Shown: positions 7,843-16,522 of the stretch, one piece after another
Layout of the letters: every line of letters starts with the position of its first letter
Position numbering within the stretch: the stretch's first letter is position 1
From: Neobacillus cucumis
Lineage (GTDB): Bacteria; Bacillota; Bacilli; Bacillales; Cytobacillaceae
Direction: 5' to 3'
NCBI RefSeq assembly: GCF_002860255.1
Contig: NZ_PGVE01000037.1
Coordinates: forward strand, 84,452 to 148,451
DNA: 64,000 nt
Notes under the pieces: generated by a model
The model's input: the letters and a program-made list of their open reading frames with translations, nothing else
Database searches by the model: none
Told to the model about the DNA's origin: nothing
Made by a program: the position numbers and the translations under genes

Positions 7843-8772
7843 ATGGTCATAAAAAAAGTCTCTATTATAGGTCTGGGAGCATTAGGGATTTTATTTGGAC
7901 ACCAATTAGCTAAGAAAATGCCCCGGGCTGATTTAAGAATAATAGCTGATCAAAATCGTATTCAACGCTATCAACAGAATGGGGTTTTTTGTAATGGTGA
8001 GTGCTGTGACTTCAACTATGTGACACCTGAAGAACCGTGTGAGCCTGCCGATTTACTAATAATGGCGGTAAAATTTAATGGCTTAAAGGATGCAATTCAA
8101 TCAGTACAAAAGCATGTTGGAGAGAACACTATTATTTTATCTCTATTAAATGGAATCACCAGTGAAGAAATCATTGGTGAGATTTACGGGATGGATAAAA
8201 TATTATATAGTGTGGCCCAAGGGATGGATGCGGTTAAAGTGGGTAACCAATTGACTTACGACCATATGGGAATGATCTGCTTTGGAGAAAGCGAAACAGG
8301 TTTGATTTCTGAAAGAGTGAATGTGGTAACAGAGTTTTTTGAACAAATGGAAGTTCCCTATAAGGTAGATTCAGATATGTTGACAAGATTATGGGGGAAA
8401 TTCATGCTCAATGTAGGAGTAAATCAGACAGTTGCCGTCTTTGAAAGTAATTATGGTGAAGTCCAGCAAGAGGGACCGGCAAGATCGAAGATGATTTCGG
8501 CCATGAAAGAGGTCATTTCTCTTTCAGAAAAAGCAGGAGTTCAACTAACAGAAGAGGATTTAGATTATTGGTTAGGGGTATTAGGTACATTAAGTCCAGA
8601 TGGGAAGCCATCTATGGCCCAGGATGTGGAGGCAAAACGAATTAGTGAAGTAGAGCTATTTTCTGGTACCGTAGTTAAACTGGGGAAAAGGTTTGGTGTA
8701 CCGACACCGATTAATCAAGAGTTGTATCATAGAATTAAGTTGATTGAAAATCGCTATACAATGATAGGTTGA
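7843..8772 (+). CDS. panE: 2-dehydropantoate 2-reductase (ketopantoate reductase)
   Basis: A 309-residue NADPH-dependent enzyme making pantoate for CoA synthesis. The N-terminal Rossmann glycines are in GLGALGILFG (residues 10-19). The conserved catalytic Lys region is WGKFMLNVGVN, and the substrate-binding acidic segment is VEAKRISEVELFSG. Coupling to a branched-chain aminotransferase makes biochemical sense because 2-oxoisovalerate from valine is the precursor of ketopantoate. Bacilli often carry several ApbA/PanE paralogues, so substrate identity is less certain than family. Confidence 0.85.
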   Translation: MVIKKVSIIGLGALGILFGHQLAKKMPRADLRIIADQNRIQRYQQNGVFCNGECCDFNYVTPEEPCEPADLLIMAVKFNGLKDAIQSVQKHVGENTIILSLLNGITSEEIIGEIYGMDKILYSVAQGMDAVKVGNQLTYDHMGMICFGESETGLISERVNVVTEFFEQMEVPYKVDSDMLTRLWGKFMLNVGVNQTVAVFESNYGEVQQEGPARSKMISAMKEVISLSEKAGVQLTEEDLDYWLGVLGTLSPDGKPSMAQDVEAKRISEVELFSGTVVKLGKRFGVPTPINQELYHRIKLIENRYTMIG

Positions 8773-8779
8773 AAATGTA

Positions 8780-8812
8780 AAGGAAACAGTCTATTTTTGG
8801 CTGTTTCCTTTG
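8780..8812 (+). terminator. Terminator after panE
   Basis: AAGGAAACAG and CTGTTTCCTT form a perfect 10-bp stem with an 11-nt loop. Confidence 0.75.
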
Positions 8813-8946
8813 CGTTGCAACCTTTTTTTATTTTACCAGAAAAATGATTTGTGTTTTAAAATATTATAATGTTATAATGTTGTAGTATGATAATATGGTA
8901 ACGTACTAAAGGATTTATAAACTTATCTTTAAAAAGGTGGTAATAC

Positions 8947-9729
8947 ATGATGAAACGTATCGTAACGATGATTTTAGCAATCGCAGCTGTATTCTCACTT
9001 CTAGCAGCATGCTCAAGCAAAACATCTGGTAATGGAGACGACAAAACGCTAACCATTGGCATTGATGATAAATTTGCACCAATGGGATTTAGAGATGAAA
9101 ATAACAAAATTGTTGGCTTTGATATTGATTACGCCAAAGCTGCTGCTGAAAAAATGGGAAAAACGGTAAAGTTCCAGCCAATTGATTGGAAAACCAAAGA
9201 GTCTGAACTAAGCAGCGGACGTATTGATCTTATTTGGAATGGCTACACAATTACAGACGAACGAAAGAAAAAGGTGCTATTCACAAAGCCATATTTAAAA
9301 AATGCACAGGTAGTTGTAACCCGCAAGGATTCGAACATTGCTAAACTTGCTGATTTAAAGGGTAAAGTTGTTGGTCTTCAATCACTTTCTTCCGCTTCTG
9401 ATGCATTAGATGCGAACCCTATTAAATCAAAAATTAAGACTGTTACAGAGTTCAAAGACAATGTGTTAGCTTTAAACGATTTAAAAAGCGGCCGTTTAGA
9501 TGCAGTAGTTATTGACGAGGTCGTTATTAAATATTATATGACGAAAGAGAAAGATACTTTTAAAATATTAGATGAATCACTAGCTCCTGAGGAATATGGA
9601 GTAGGTGTGAAAAAAGGTAATGAAGAATTACTTAAAAAGCTTCAAAAAGCCCTTGACGATATGAATGCAGACGGTACCGCGGCCAAAATATCCACCAAGT
9701 GGTTTGGAGAAGATAAAGTATTGAAGTAA
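8947..9729 (+). CDS. Amino acid ABC transporter, substrate-binding lipoprotein
   Basis: A 260-residue extracytoplasmic solute-binding protein of the polar amino acid family (SBP_bac_3). The signal peptide has the lipobox LLAAC with lipidated Cys22, followed by a Ser/Gly-rich linker. Family motifs include GFDIDYAKAAAEKMG and the R-D-x-x-W-N pattern seen as GRIDLIWNG. It is most like the cystine/glutamine binders (TcyA type), but the ligand cannot be fixed from sequence. It is the first gene of a three-gene transporter; a hairpin between it and the permease probably raises its expression relative to the membrane parts. Confidence 0.9.
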   Translation: MMKRIVTMILAIAAVFSLLAACSSKTSGNGDDKTLTIGIDDKFAPMGFRDENNKIVGFDIDYAKAAAEKMGKTVKFQPIDWKTKESELSSGRIDLIWNGYTITDERKKKVLFTKPYLKNAQVVVTRKDSNIAKLADLKGKVVGLQSLSSASDALDANPIKSKIKTVTEFKDNVLALNDLKSGRLDAVVIDEVVIKYYMTKEKDTFKILDESLAPEEYGVGVKKGNEELLKKLQKALDDMNADGTAAKISTKWFGEDKVLK

Positions 9730-9743
9730 AATGGATAAGCAGG

Positions 9744-9779
9744 CAAAACAGGATTTCCACCGGAAAGCCTGTTTTGTTT
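9744..9779 (+). terminator. Hairpin between binding protein and permease genes
   Basis: CAAAACAGG pairs with CCTGTTTTG, followed by TTTG. It lies inside the operon and probably works as a partial terminator or mRNA 3'-end stabiliser. Confidence 0.65.
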
Positions 9780-9828
9780 GTTAGTTGGTAATGTTGCTAA
9801 CGCTTTTCTAATTGGAGGAAATTTTAGA

Positions 9829-10488
9829 ATGTCTATAAATTACATTATTTCGATTCTGAAACCCATGCTTGAAGGGGCCCAGATGACCGTTCTGTTATTC
9901 TTCATTGCGATTATTATTTCTATACCAATGGGTTTTTTGTTAACTTTGGCAGTTAGAAGCCAAATTAAACCCTTGTCCTGGTTTGCCCAAGCCTATATTT
10001 ATGTCATGAGGGGAACGCCACTGTTATTGCAATTATTATTCATTTGTTTTGGGCTGCCGATGATTCCTGTTATTGGTGAATATTTAGTCTTGGATCGTTT
10101 TGTTGCAGCTTGTTTAGGGTTTATTTTAAATTATGCAGCTTATTTTGCTGAGATTTTTCGTGGAGGTTTATTGGCAATTGATAAAGGGCAATATGAGGCA
10201 TCCCAAGTATTAGGGCTGAATAGATGGCAGATGACCACAAGAATCATCATGCCTCAAATGTTTCGAATTGCCCTGCCCGCTGTGGCAAATGAATCGGTTA
10301 CATTAGTAAAAGATACGGCGCTTCTCTATGCAGTGGCAGTACCAGAACTCTTGCACTTTGCTGAAACCGCGGTAAATCGTGATTTTACAATCGTACCATT
10401 CGTTGTTGCTGGGTTTATATACCTCTTAATGACACTGGTATTAACACTTATATTTAAATGGATTGAAAATAGATTTAGATATGAATAG
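9829..10488 (+). CDS. Amino acid ABC transporter, permease
   Basis: A 219-residue His/Glu/Gln/Arg-class permease with about five transmembrane helices. The cytoplasmic EAA loop that contacts the ATPase is EASQVLGLNRWQMTTRI, close to the middle of the protein, and MRGTPLLLQL is typical of the family. ATG 9829 is chosen because TTGGAGG lies 10 nt upstream; the longer in-frame start at 9778 overlaps the preceding hairpin. Confidence 0.92.
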   Translation: MSINYIISILKPMLEGAQMTVLLFFIAIIISIPMGFLLTLAVRSQIKPLSWFAQAYIYVMRGTPLLLQLLFICFGLPMIPVIGEYLVLDRFVAACLGFILNYAAYFAEIFRGGLLAIDKGQYEASQVLGLNRWQMTTRIIMPQMFRIALPAVANESVTLVKDTALLYAVAVPELLHFAETAVNRDFTIVPFVVAGFIYLLMTLVLTLIFKWIENRFRYE

Positions 10489-10503
10489 AAGGTAAGGGTG
10501 AAT

Positions 10504-11247
10504 ATGGCGATTATTGAAGTATCAAATCTTAAAAAATCTTATGGGAATTTAGATGTATTAAAAAAAATAACCTTTGATGTAAATAAAAATGATGTAGTAG
10601 CTGTTATTGGTCCATCTGGCTCAGGGAAGAGTACCATGCTCCGCAGTCTTGTTCATCTTGAACAAGTGGACGCAGGCAGTATTAATATTGCGGGTGATTA
10701 TTTGGTGAAAGATGGAATTTATCCAAAGGGCCCTGAGATTAAACAGATAACGGCCAAGATGGGAATGGTTTTTCAGCACTTTAATCTGTTTCCGCATCTT
10801 ACTGTTCAGGAAAATTTGATGATTGCACCTAAATTGGTTAAAAAGGAATCAGCTGCTGACCTTGAGATGCGAAGCTCAGAGCTTCTTAATAAAATTGGTC
10901 TGAAAGATCGTGCTAAGGCCTATCCGGCGAATTTATCAGGTGGTCAAAAGCAAAGGGTAGCAATTGCACGTGCCCTTATGATGAGACCTGAAATCCTATT
11001 GTTTGATGAGCCAACATCGGCCCTCGATCCGGAGTTAACAGGGGAAGTACTGCAAGTAATGAAAGATTTGGCTGAAGAACATATGACAATGATTGTGGTT
11101 ACACATGAAATGGGTTTTGCAAAAGAAGTAGCAAACCGGGTAATATTTATGGATAATGGGGAGATTATAGAGTCGGGACATCCAACTCAACTCTTTACAA
11201 ATCCCAAGTTTGATCGAACCAAGGCTTTTTTAAACAGAAGTTTATAA
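10504..11247 (+). CDS. Amino acid ABC transporter, ATP-binding protein
   Basis: A 247-residue ATPase of the GlnQ/TcyC family. Walker A is GPSGSGKST, the signature is LSGGQKQR, and Walker B with the D-loop is [14 protein letters not shown]. It energises the permease encoded 15 bp upstream. ATG 10504 gives the family-typical N terminus ([14 protein letters not shown]) and places AAGGGTGA at a normal distance; GTG 10498, two codons earlier, is an alternative. Confidence 0.93.
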   Translation: MAIIEVSNLKKSYGNLDVLKKITFDVNKNDVVAVIGPSGSGKSTMLRSLVHLEQVDAGSINIAGDYLVKDGIYPKGPEIKQITAKMGMVFQHFNLFPHLTVQENLMIAPKLVKKESAADLEMRSSELLNKIGLKDRAKAYPANLSGGQKQRVAIARALMMRPEILLFDEPTSALDPELTGEVLQVMKDLAEEHMTMIVVTHEMGFAKEVANRVIFMDNGEIIESGHPTQLFTNPKFDRTKAFLNRSL

Positions 11248-11252
11248 ACAGT

Positions 11253-11290
11253 AAAGGTCCATTCTCAATAAAAGTGAGTGGGCCTTTTTG
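11253..11290 (+). terminator. Terminator of the amino acid ABC operon
   Basis: AAAGGTCCATTC pairs with GAGTGGGCCTTT (two G-U pairs), followed by five T. Confidence 0.8.
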
Positions 11291-11390
11291 TATATGTAAA
11301 TTAAAATTTGTACAGGGATTGTAATTTATTCTAATAACATAAATTTGGTTAAGTAAGAGAAGGATAAAGTAAAAAGGAGGTCCTTCTCAG

Positions 11391-11618
11391 GTGGATTTAA
11401 ATATGTTTGATAGAAAGAATAAAGAAGAGGAAAACCTTGTATCAATTCTTGAAAACTCAAAAGAAATAGAAGAGAATTTGATGAGGACTTATCTCATCAC
11501 AGCAGAACGGATTCATAATAATAATGAATTAAAAGAACGTCTTGAAAATTTCGCACAAGGAAATGCTAAACGAACTAAACAGTTAATCGATGAATTAAAT
11601 GACCTTAAAAATGATTAA
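11391..11618 (+). CDS. Small helical protein of unknown function
   Basis: A 75-residue, charged, almost wholly helical protein with no Cys, Trp, Gly-rich loop or signal peptide. It has a very strong ribosome site, AAAGGAGGT, 8 nt before the GTG start, and its own terminator, so it is likely a real monocistronic gene. The helix pair (residues about 10-40 and 45-73) suggests a small coiled coil or a ferritin-like mini-bundle, but I do not recognise the family. Confidence 0.65.
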   Translation: MDLNMFDRKNKEEENLVSILENSKEIEENLMRTYLITAERIHNNNELKERLENFAQGNAKRTKQLIDELNDLKND

Positions 11619-11621
11619 ATC

Positions 11622-11666
11622 AAAAAAGGTGAAAGTTCTCTTTACTAGAGATCTTTCACCTTTTTT
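11622..11666. terminator. Bidirectional terminator between convergent genes
   Basis: AAGGTGAAAG...CTTTCACCTT, with an inner TCTC/GAGA stem, is flanked by A and T runs. It serves the small helical gene (+) and the peptide transporter (-). Confidence 0.85.
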
Positions 11667-11670
11667 AGTA

Positions 11671-13167
11671 TTAGCGGATACCCTTCATTAGACCTTGGAT
11701 TTTTGGTGACATCGCTAATAGAATAATACCGAGGACGATGGAAGCACCGCCAATGACACCGAAGTATGTCATTTCTGTTGCTGGTGTATAGAATTTAACA
11801 ACTTGCGCATTTAATGCTTGAGCAGCGGCACTTGATAAGAACCATAAACTCATTGTTTGTGCAGAGAAGGCTGCTGGAGCTAATTTTGTTGTAGCAGATA
11901 ATCCTACAGGTGATAAACATAATTCACCTAATACAACAATTAAATAACTAAGAACAAGCCATAACGGGTTTACTAAAGAATCTGTTCCTCCTAAGTATGC
12001 AGGAATAAGAATAACCATAAATGATAACCCTGCAAATAATAAGCCCAATGAGAACTTTTGAGGAATGGAAGGCTCGCGCTTACCTAATTTCACCCAAATC
12101 GCTGCGAATACAGGAGCTAATACAATAATAAATAATGGGTTTAACGATTGGAACCATGCTGGAGAAATATTAATTCCAGCAAAATCTAATTGTGTACGCT
12201 TATCCGCATAGTTGGCAAGGATTGTAGAGCCTTGCTCCTGAATAGCCCAGAACATTACGGATGCAATAAACAATGGAATGTAGGCAATTACTCGTGAACG
12301 TTCTACAGAAGTAGTTTTTGGGCTAGTGTACATGCGAATAAAATAAATAGCAGGAATTAAAATTCCCAAAATACTGACAATGTTAATAAATGCTTCAAAT
12401 GTTAAAAGTCCATTTGGAATCGTAATAAAACAAATAATAGCAATGACAATAACAGCAAGTGCGAAATAAGTATATACTTTTTTCTTCTCAGCTGATGATA
12501 GCGGATTTGATACCATTGTCCCAGCAAGACCAAGATTTTTTTTCTTTGTGGCAAGGAATACAATTAATCCAAGGAACATACCGACAGCTGCGATACCGAA
12601 ACCTAAGTGGAAGCTTGTATTCATGATTGCTTTTGACCCAACGATTAATGGTGATAGGAAGGCACCGGCATTAATACCCATATAAAAAATACTAAATCCG
12701 GCATCGCGACGGTTATCATTTTCAGCATACATTTCACCAACAACGGTTGAAACGTTTGGTTTTAATAATCCTGTCCCCAACACAATCAGTACCATGGAAA
12801 CAAAGAAGAAGGCAATATTACCAGGGATTGCTAGGGCAATGTGACCAAGCATAATTAGTATTCCACCATAGAATACAGCTTTTGAGGTACCAAAGATACG
12901 GTCAGCGAACCAACCTCCGATAATCCCTGACATATATACGAGAGAACCATATATAGACATAATAGACAGGGCTAAGGTTTGGTCCATTCCTAGACCACCC
13001 TTGGTTACACTATAATACATATAGTAAACGAGAATAGCTCTCATTCCGTAATAAGAGAATCTCTCCCAGAATTCGGTGAAGAAAAGTGTGAATAACCCTT
13101 TAGGATGTCCAAAGAATCCTTTCTGAGGTACACTATCCACAATTTTCTGCCTATTTACATTTGACAT
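11671..13167 (-). CDS. dtpT: Proton-dependent di-/tripeptide transporter (POT/PTR2 family)
   Basis: A 498-residue membrane protein with about 14 helices. The POT signature ExxERFxYYG is present as EFWERFSYYG near residue 31, and the second PTR2 motif as GTGLLKPNVSTVVGEMY. It imports short peptides with protons. The start at 13167 is chosen because AAGGAGGTTGT lies just upstream and gives MSNVNRQ; an 18-codon upstream extension in frame has no ribosome site. It stands alone and is transcribed away from the MerR gene. Confidence 0.93.
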   Translation of the reverse strand: MSNVNRQKIVDSVPQKGFFGHPKGLFTLFFTEFWERFSYYGMRAILVYYMYYSVTKGGLGMDQTLALSIMSIYGSLVYMSGIIGGWFADRIFGTSKAVFYGGILIMLGHIALAIPGNIAFFFVSMVLIVLGTGLLKPNVSTVVGEMYAENDNRRDAGFSIFYMGINAGAFLSPLIVGSKAIMNTSFHLGFGIAAVGMFLGLIVFLATKKKNLGLAGTMVSNPLSSAEKKKVYTYFALAVIVIAIICFITIPNGLLTFEAFINIVSILGILIPAIYFIRMYTSPKTTSVERSRVIAYIPLFIASVMFWAIQEQGSTILANYADKRTQLDFAGINISPAWFQSLNPLFIIVLAPVFAAIWVKLGKREPSIPQKFSLGLLFAGLSFMVILIPAYLGGTDSLVNPLWLVLSYLIVVLGELCLSPVGLSATTKLAPAAFSAQTMSLWFLSSAAAQALNAQVVKFYTPATEMTYFGVIGGASIVLGIILLAMSPKIQGLMKGIR

Positions 13168-13466
13168 TGTACAACCTCCTTTTATTATTCTATGATACTT
13201 ATTGTGTGTTTGAATTGTCAAAAACTTTTTTTGGTAATCAAGAGAATAACAAATGAAAACCTTGATTTCTCAATATATTCTTGATCCTGAAAAGAAAAAG
13301 AAAGTTTTTTAAAAATAATGAATAATTTCTGACTAAAATGATTTTTCACTCTTATATATTAATAGAAGCTGTACATTAATAAGTTTATTATTTGAAACCA
13401 AAGGGCATTTTATAACCTCCATCTATAAATGGTTAAAAAGATTGAAAGAAATTAGCGTCTTTGTGA
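13168..13466. other. Divergent intergenic region without a gene
   Basis: About 300 bp of A/T-rich DNA between the divergent dtpT and MerR genes. It must hold the dtpT promoter on the minus strand. I see no good ORF, hairpin or known operator here apart from the MerR-type promoter that follows at 13467. Confidence 0.5.
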
Positions 13467-13497
13467 TTGACTTTGACGTTGCGTAAAGGTGTATCGT
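13467..13497 (+). promoter_or_regulatory. MerR-type promoter with 19-bp spacer
   Basis: The -35 TTGACT (13467-13472) and -10 TATCGT (13492-13497) are separated by exactly 19 bp. The spacer carries an imperfect palindrome, CTTTGACG-tt-GCGTAAAG (13471-13488). Over-long spacers with a central dyad are the hallmark of promoters that MerR proteins activate by DNA distortion, and it lies 23 bp upstream of a MerR gene. Confidence 0.8.
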
Positions 13498-13519
13498 TAG
13501 GTTAAGAGGAGGTGAGCGA

Positions 13520-14284
13520 ATGGAGTATACAGTGCAAAAATTGGCTAGTCTGGCCGGGATCAGTACTAGAACACTTAGATATTATGACGAAATCGGGATT
13601 CTAAAGCCGGCAAGAATCAATTCGTCGGGATATCGAATTTATGGCCAGGCGGAAGTCAATCGGCTGCAGCAAATACTATTTTACAGGGAATTAGATGTAA
13701 GCTTAGATAAAATTAAAGAAATTGTCACCAATCCGTCCTTTGATGGTGCCGCTGCACTTAGAGAACATCGTGAGAAACTCCTTGAGAAAAAGAGACAACT
13801 AGAGCTATTAATAGCCAATGTCGATAAAACCATTGCGTCAACGGAAGGGAGATTGAAGATGACTAATAAAGAAAAGTTCGAAGGGTTTAAGAAAAAAATG
13901 ATAGAGGAAAACGAAAAAAAGTATGGGACAGAAATCCGCCAAAAATATGGAAATGATAAAGTGGAGAAATCAAATCAGAAGGTAATGAATATGACGCAGG
14001 AGCAGCATGAGGAAGTCACTTCATTAGCGGAACGGATCACTTTAACTTTAGTAGAAGCGTTTAAAACAGGCAATCCTGCAGGGGAGTTAGCTCAAAAAGC
14101 GGCAGAGCTGCATAAACAGTGGTTATGCTTTTATTGGACAGAATACAGTAAGGAGGCACATGCTCATCTTGCTCAAATGTATGTAGATGATGAGAGATTT
14201 ACTGCATACTATGATAAAGAACAGCCTGGTACAGCAGAATTTTTAAGAGACGCCATTTATGTTTACACAGGGATAAGAAAATAA
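13520..14284 (+). CDS. MerR-family multidrug-sensing activator with TipAS domain (Mta/TipA-like)
   Basis: A 254-residue regulator. Residues 3-70 form the MerR winged helix (TRTLRYYDEIGILKPAR), residues about 75-115 a dimerising coiled coil, and residues about 125-250 a TipAS antibiotic-recognition domain (TEYSKEAHAHLAQMYVDDERFTAYY, in two parts around residue 210-240). TipA binds thiopeptides; Mta activates multidrug exporters. It probably activates its own 19-bp-spacer promoter. No exporter is next to it, so its targets lie elsewhere. Confidence 0.9.
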   Translation: MEYTVQKLASLAGISTRTLRYYDEIGILKPARINSSGYRIYGQAEVNRLQQILFYRELDVSLDKIKEIVTNPSFDGAAALREHREKLLEKKRQLELLIANVDKTIASTEGRLKMTNKEKFEGFKKKMIEENEKKYGTEIRQKYGNDKVEKSNQKVMNMTQEQHEEVTSLAERITLTLVEAFKTGNPAGELAQKAAELHKQWLCFYWTEYSKEAHAHLAQMYVDDERFTAYYDKEQPGTAEFLRDAIYVYTGIRK

Positions 14285-14322
14285 TATTAAAATAAAAATA
14301 AGAGAAAAAGGGAAATCTTAAG

Positions 14323-14380
14323 CGCTTTATACTACGTTGCAGTAACGCTTTAATACAATGTGGTATAAGGCGATTTTTTT
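14323..14380 (+). terminator. Terminator after the MerR gene
   Basis: A 17-bp stem: CGCTTTATACTACGTTG pairs with CAATGTGGTATAAGGCG, in which all three non-Watson-Crick pairs are G-U. A 16-nt loop and ATTTTTTT follow the family pattern of intrinsic terminators. Preservation by G-U pairs favours RNA function. Confidence 0.85.
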
Positions 14381-14515
14381 AATATTTTTTATCTTATTGA
14401 CAAATTTCGATAATAATCTTCATTTGAAATATGTCATAATAATTTTAAAATTTGTTATATTATGATATTTCAGAAGACGAATAAATAAATAATAGGATAT
14501 TAGGTAGGTGTAAAT

Positions 14516-15523
14516 GTGAGTAATATTTTACAGATAAAGAACTTAAAAGTATCGTTTCAATCTGGGAAAAAGCTCGTACCTGCTGTTGATGGGATTAGTT
14601 TTGAATTAAAAGAAGGGGAAATTCTTGGGATTGTAGGTGAATCGGGGAGCGGCAAGAGTGTAACATCCTTAGCAACTATGGGGTTAATTCCTTCACCGCC
14701 TGGAAAAGTCGAGAACGGTCAAATTATTTTTGAAGGTAAAGATTTAATAAACATCTCCGAAAAAGAGTGGCGCAAAGTTCGTGGGAATCAGATTTCAATG
14801 ATCTTTCAGGAACCAATGACATCCTTGAATCCTTTATTCACAATAGGTAATCAGGTCATTGAAGCTATAAGATTACATACAGGCCTTTCAAAAAGAGAGG
14901 CATTTGTTCGGGGGATGGAGTTATTAAGGCTGGTAGGGATTCCGAGAGCAGAAGGAATCCTCAAAGAGTATCCACATCAACTATCGGGTGGGATGAGACA
15001 ACGAATCATGATTGCGATGGCTATGGCGTGCAATCCGAAAGTGCTGATTGCCGATGAGCCTACTACAGCTCTTGACGTAACCATTCAAGCGCAAATTCTT
15101 GCTTTAATGAAGGATTTAAATAAAAAAACAAATACATCCATTATTCTTATTACCCATGATTTAGGTGTGGTAGCAGAAATATGTGACCGGGTAATTGTCA
15201 TGTATTCTGGTCAAATTGTGGAACATGGTGATGTCAGAACAATCCTTAAAAATCCACAGCATCCTTATACAAAGGGTCTATTAAAATCGGTCCCTGAACT
15301 AAGAGAAAAAAAAGAACGTCTTTATAGCATCCCAGGAACAGTTCCAGCCCCCGGAACTATTCAAAATGGATGCCGATTCGCTCCACGATGCCGAGATGCT
15401 TTTGGCAAGTGTCATGAAGAAGAACCAAAATTATTTAATTTGGAAAAAGACCAACATGAAGTTCGATGTTTCCTATATACATTGAAGGAGGGGAGTGACA
15501 AGCATGTCGAAGTTACTTCTTGA
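14516..15523 (+). CDS. dppD: Di/oligopeptide ABC transporter ATPase (DppD-like)
   Basis: A 335-residue ATPase. Walker A is GESGSGKS, the signature LSGGMRQR and Walker B ADEPTTALD. The C-terminal oligopeptide-transporter extension has four Cys in the pattern CRFAPRC...GKC...VRC, a possible iron-sulphur site as in some Dpp ATPases. It is the first gene of the operon, with a GTG start. A possible but weak CodY-like sequence (about 10/15, ATATTTCAGAAGACG) lies near 14465-14479. Confidence 0.9.
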   Translation: MSNILQIKNLKVSFQSGKKLVPAVDGISFELKEGEILGIVGESGSGKSVTSLATMGLIPSPPGKVENGQIIFEGKDLINISEKEWRKVRGNQISMIFQEPMTSLNPLFTIGNQVIEAIRLHTGLSKREAFVRGMELLRLVGIPRAEGILKEYPHQLSGGMRQRIMIAMAMACNPKVLIADEPTTALDVTIQAQILALMKDLNKKTNTSIILITHDLGVVAEICDRVIVMYSGQIVEHGDVRTILKNPQHPYTKGLLKSVPELREKKERLYSIPGTVPAPGTIQNGCRFAPRCRDAFGKCHEEEPKLFNLEKDQHEVRCFLYTLKEGSDKHVEVTS

Positions 15524-16472
15524 GGTAAATGGGTTGAAAAAGTACTTTCCGATAACTGGCGGACTTTTTGGAAGGAAACAAGGTGAAGTAAAAGCAGTAG
15601 ATGATGTTTCTTTTTATGTTAAAAAAGGAGAGACATTGGGCATTGTTGGAGAGAGCGGCTGTGGAAAATCAACGACTGGCCGTCTGCTAATGCGTCTAAT
15701 TGAAGCAAGTGAAGGTAAGGTTGTTTTTGAAGATAAAGAGATTACTAGTATGTCAAAAGCTGAATTAAGGAAAATCCGGCGTGATATTCAAATGGTATTT
15801 CAAGACCCCTATGCATCCCTAAATCCTAGACATTCGATTGAGCAAATACTAGAAGAACCACTCATTGTCCATGGAATTGGAACAAAAGAAGAGAGAAAAA
15901 AACAAGTAAGGGAAATGCTTGAGGTGGTTGGCTTAAGCAGCTATCATGCAAAGCGATATCCTCACCAGTTCAGCGGCGGTCAGCGTCAACGAATTGGGAT
16001 TGCCAAAGCGTTGATGACAAAACCTAAGCTGATTATTGCTGATGAACCTGTGTCAGCATTAGACGTTTCCATCCAGGCACAAGTTCTTAACCTAATGAAG
16101 GATATACAGAAAGAGTTTCAACTAACCTACATATTTATCGCACATGATTTAGGTGTAGTACGACATATAAGTGACCGTGTTGGTGTGATGTATTTAGGAA
16201 GATTAATAGAGTTAGCAGATAGTGAGGAATTATATGAAAATTCATATCACCCCTACACAAAAGCACTGCTTTCGGCTGTGCCTATCCCAGACCCTGATAT
16301 CGAAAAGAAGACCATTTTAATTGAGGGTGAGATTCCGAGTCCGGCAAATCCTCCAGCAGGCTGTGCTTTCCACACCCGCTGCTCACATGTGATGGATATT
16401 TGTAAAACAACTAGACCAGCAGAACAAGATATAAACGGTCATTTTGTTGCATGTCACTTATATAACAAGTGA
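15504..16472 (+). CDS. dppF: Di/oligopeptide ABC transporter ATPase (DppF/OppF-like)
   Basis: A 322-residue partner ATPase with Walker A GESGCGKST, signature FSGGQRQR and Walker B ADEPVSALD. It shares with DppD the C-terminal four-Cys extension (GCAFHTRC...DIC...VAC). ATG 15504 is chosen because GGAGGGGAG lies 8 nt upstream; the start overlaps the end of dppD by 20 bp, which indicates translational coupling. Confidence 0.9.
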   Translation: MSKLLLEVNGLKKYFPITGGLFGRKQGEVKAVDDVSFYVKKGETLGIVGESGCGKSTTGRLLMRLIEASEGKVVFEDKEITSMSKAELRKIRRDIQMVFQDPYASLNPRHSIEQILEEPLIVHGIGTKEERKKQVREMLEVVGLSSYHAKRYPHQFSGGQRQRIGIAKALMTKPKLIIADEPVSALDVSIQAQVLNLMKDIQKEFQLTYIFIAHDLGVVRHISDRVGVMYLGRLIELADSEELYENSYHPYTKALLSAVPIPDPDIEKKTILIEGEIPSPANPPAGCAFHTRCSHVMDICKTTRPAEQDINGHFVACHLYNK

Positions 16473-16522
16473 TTTGTCTCATTTATGATAATAAATAAAG
16501 TTATAGGGGGTAACAAACGTTT

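Noticed and set aside
13168..13221. 18-residue longer start of the peptide transporter
   Set aside because: The longer start has no ribosome site, whereas AAGGAGGT lies directly before ATG 13167 (complement).
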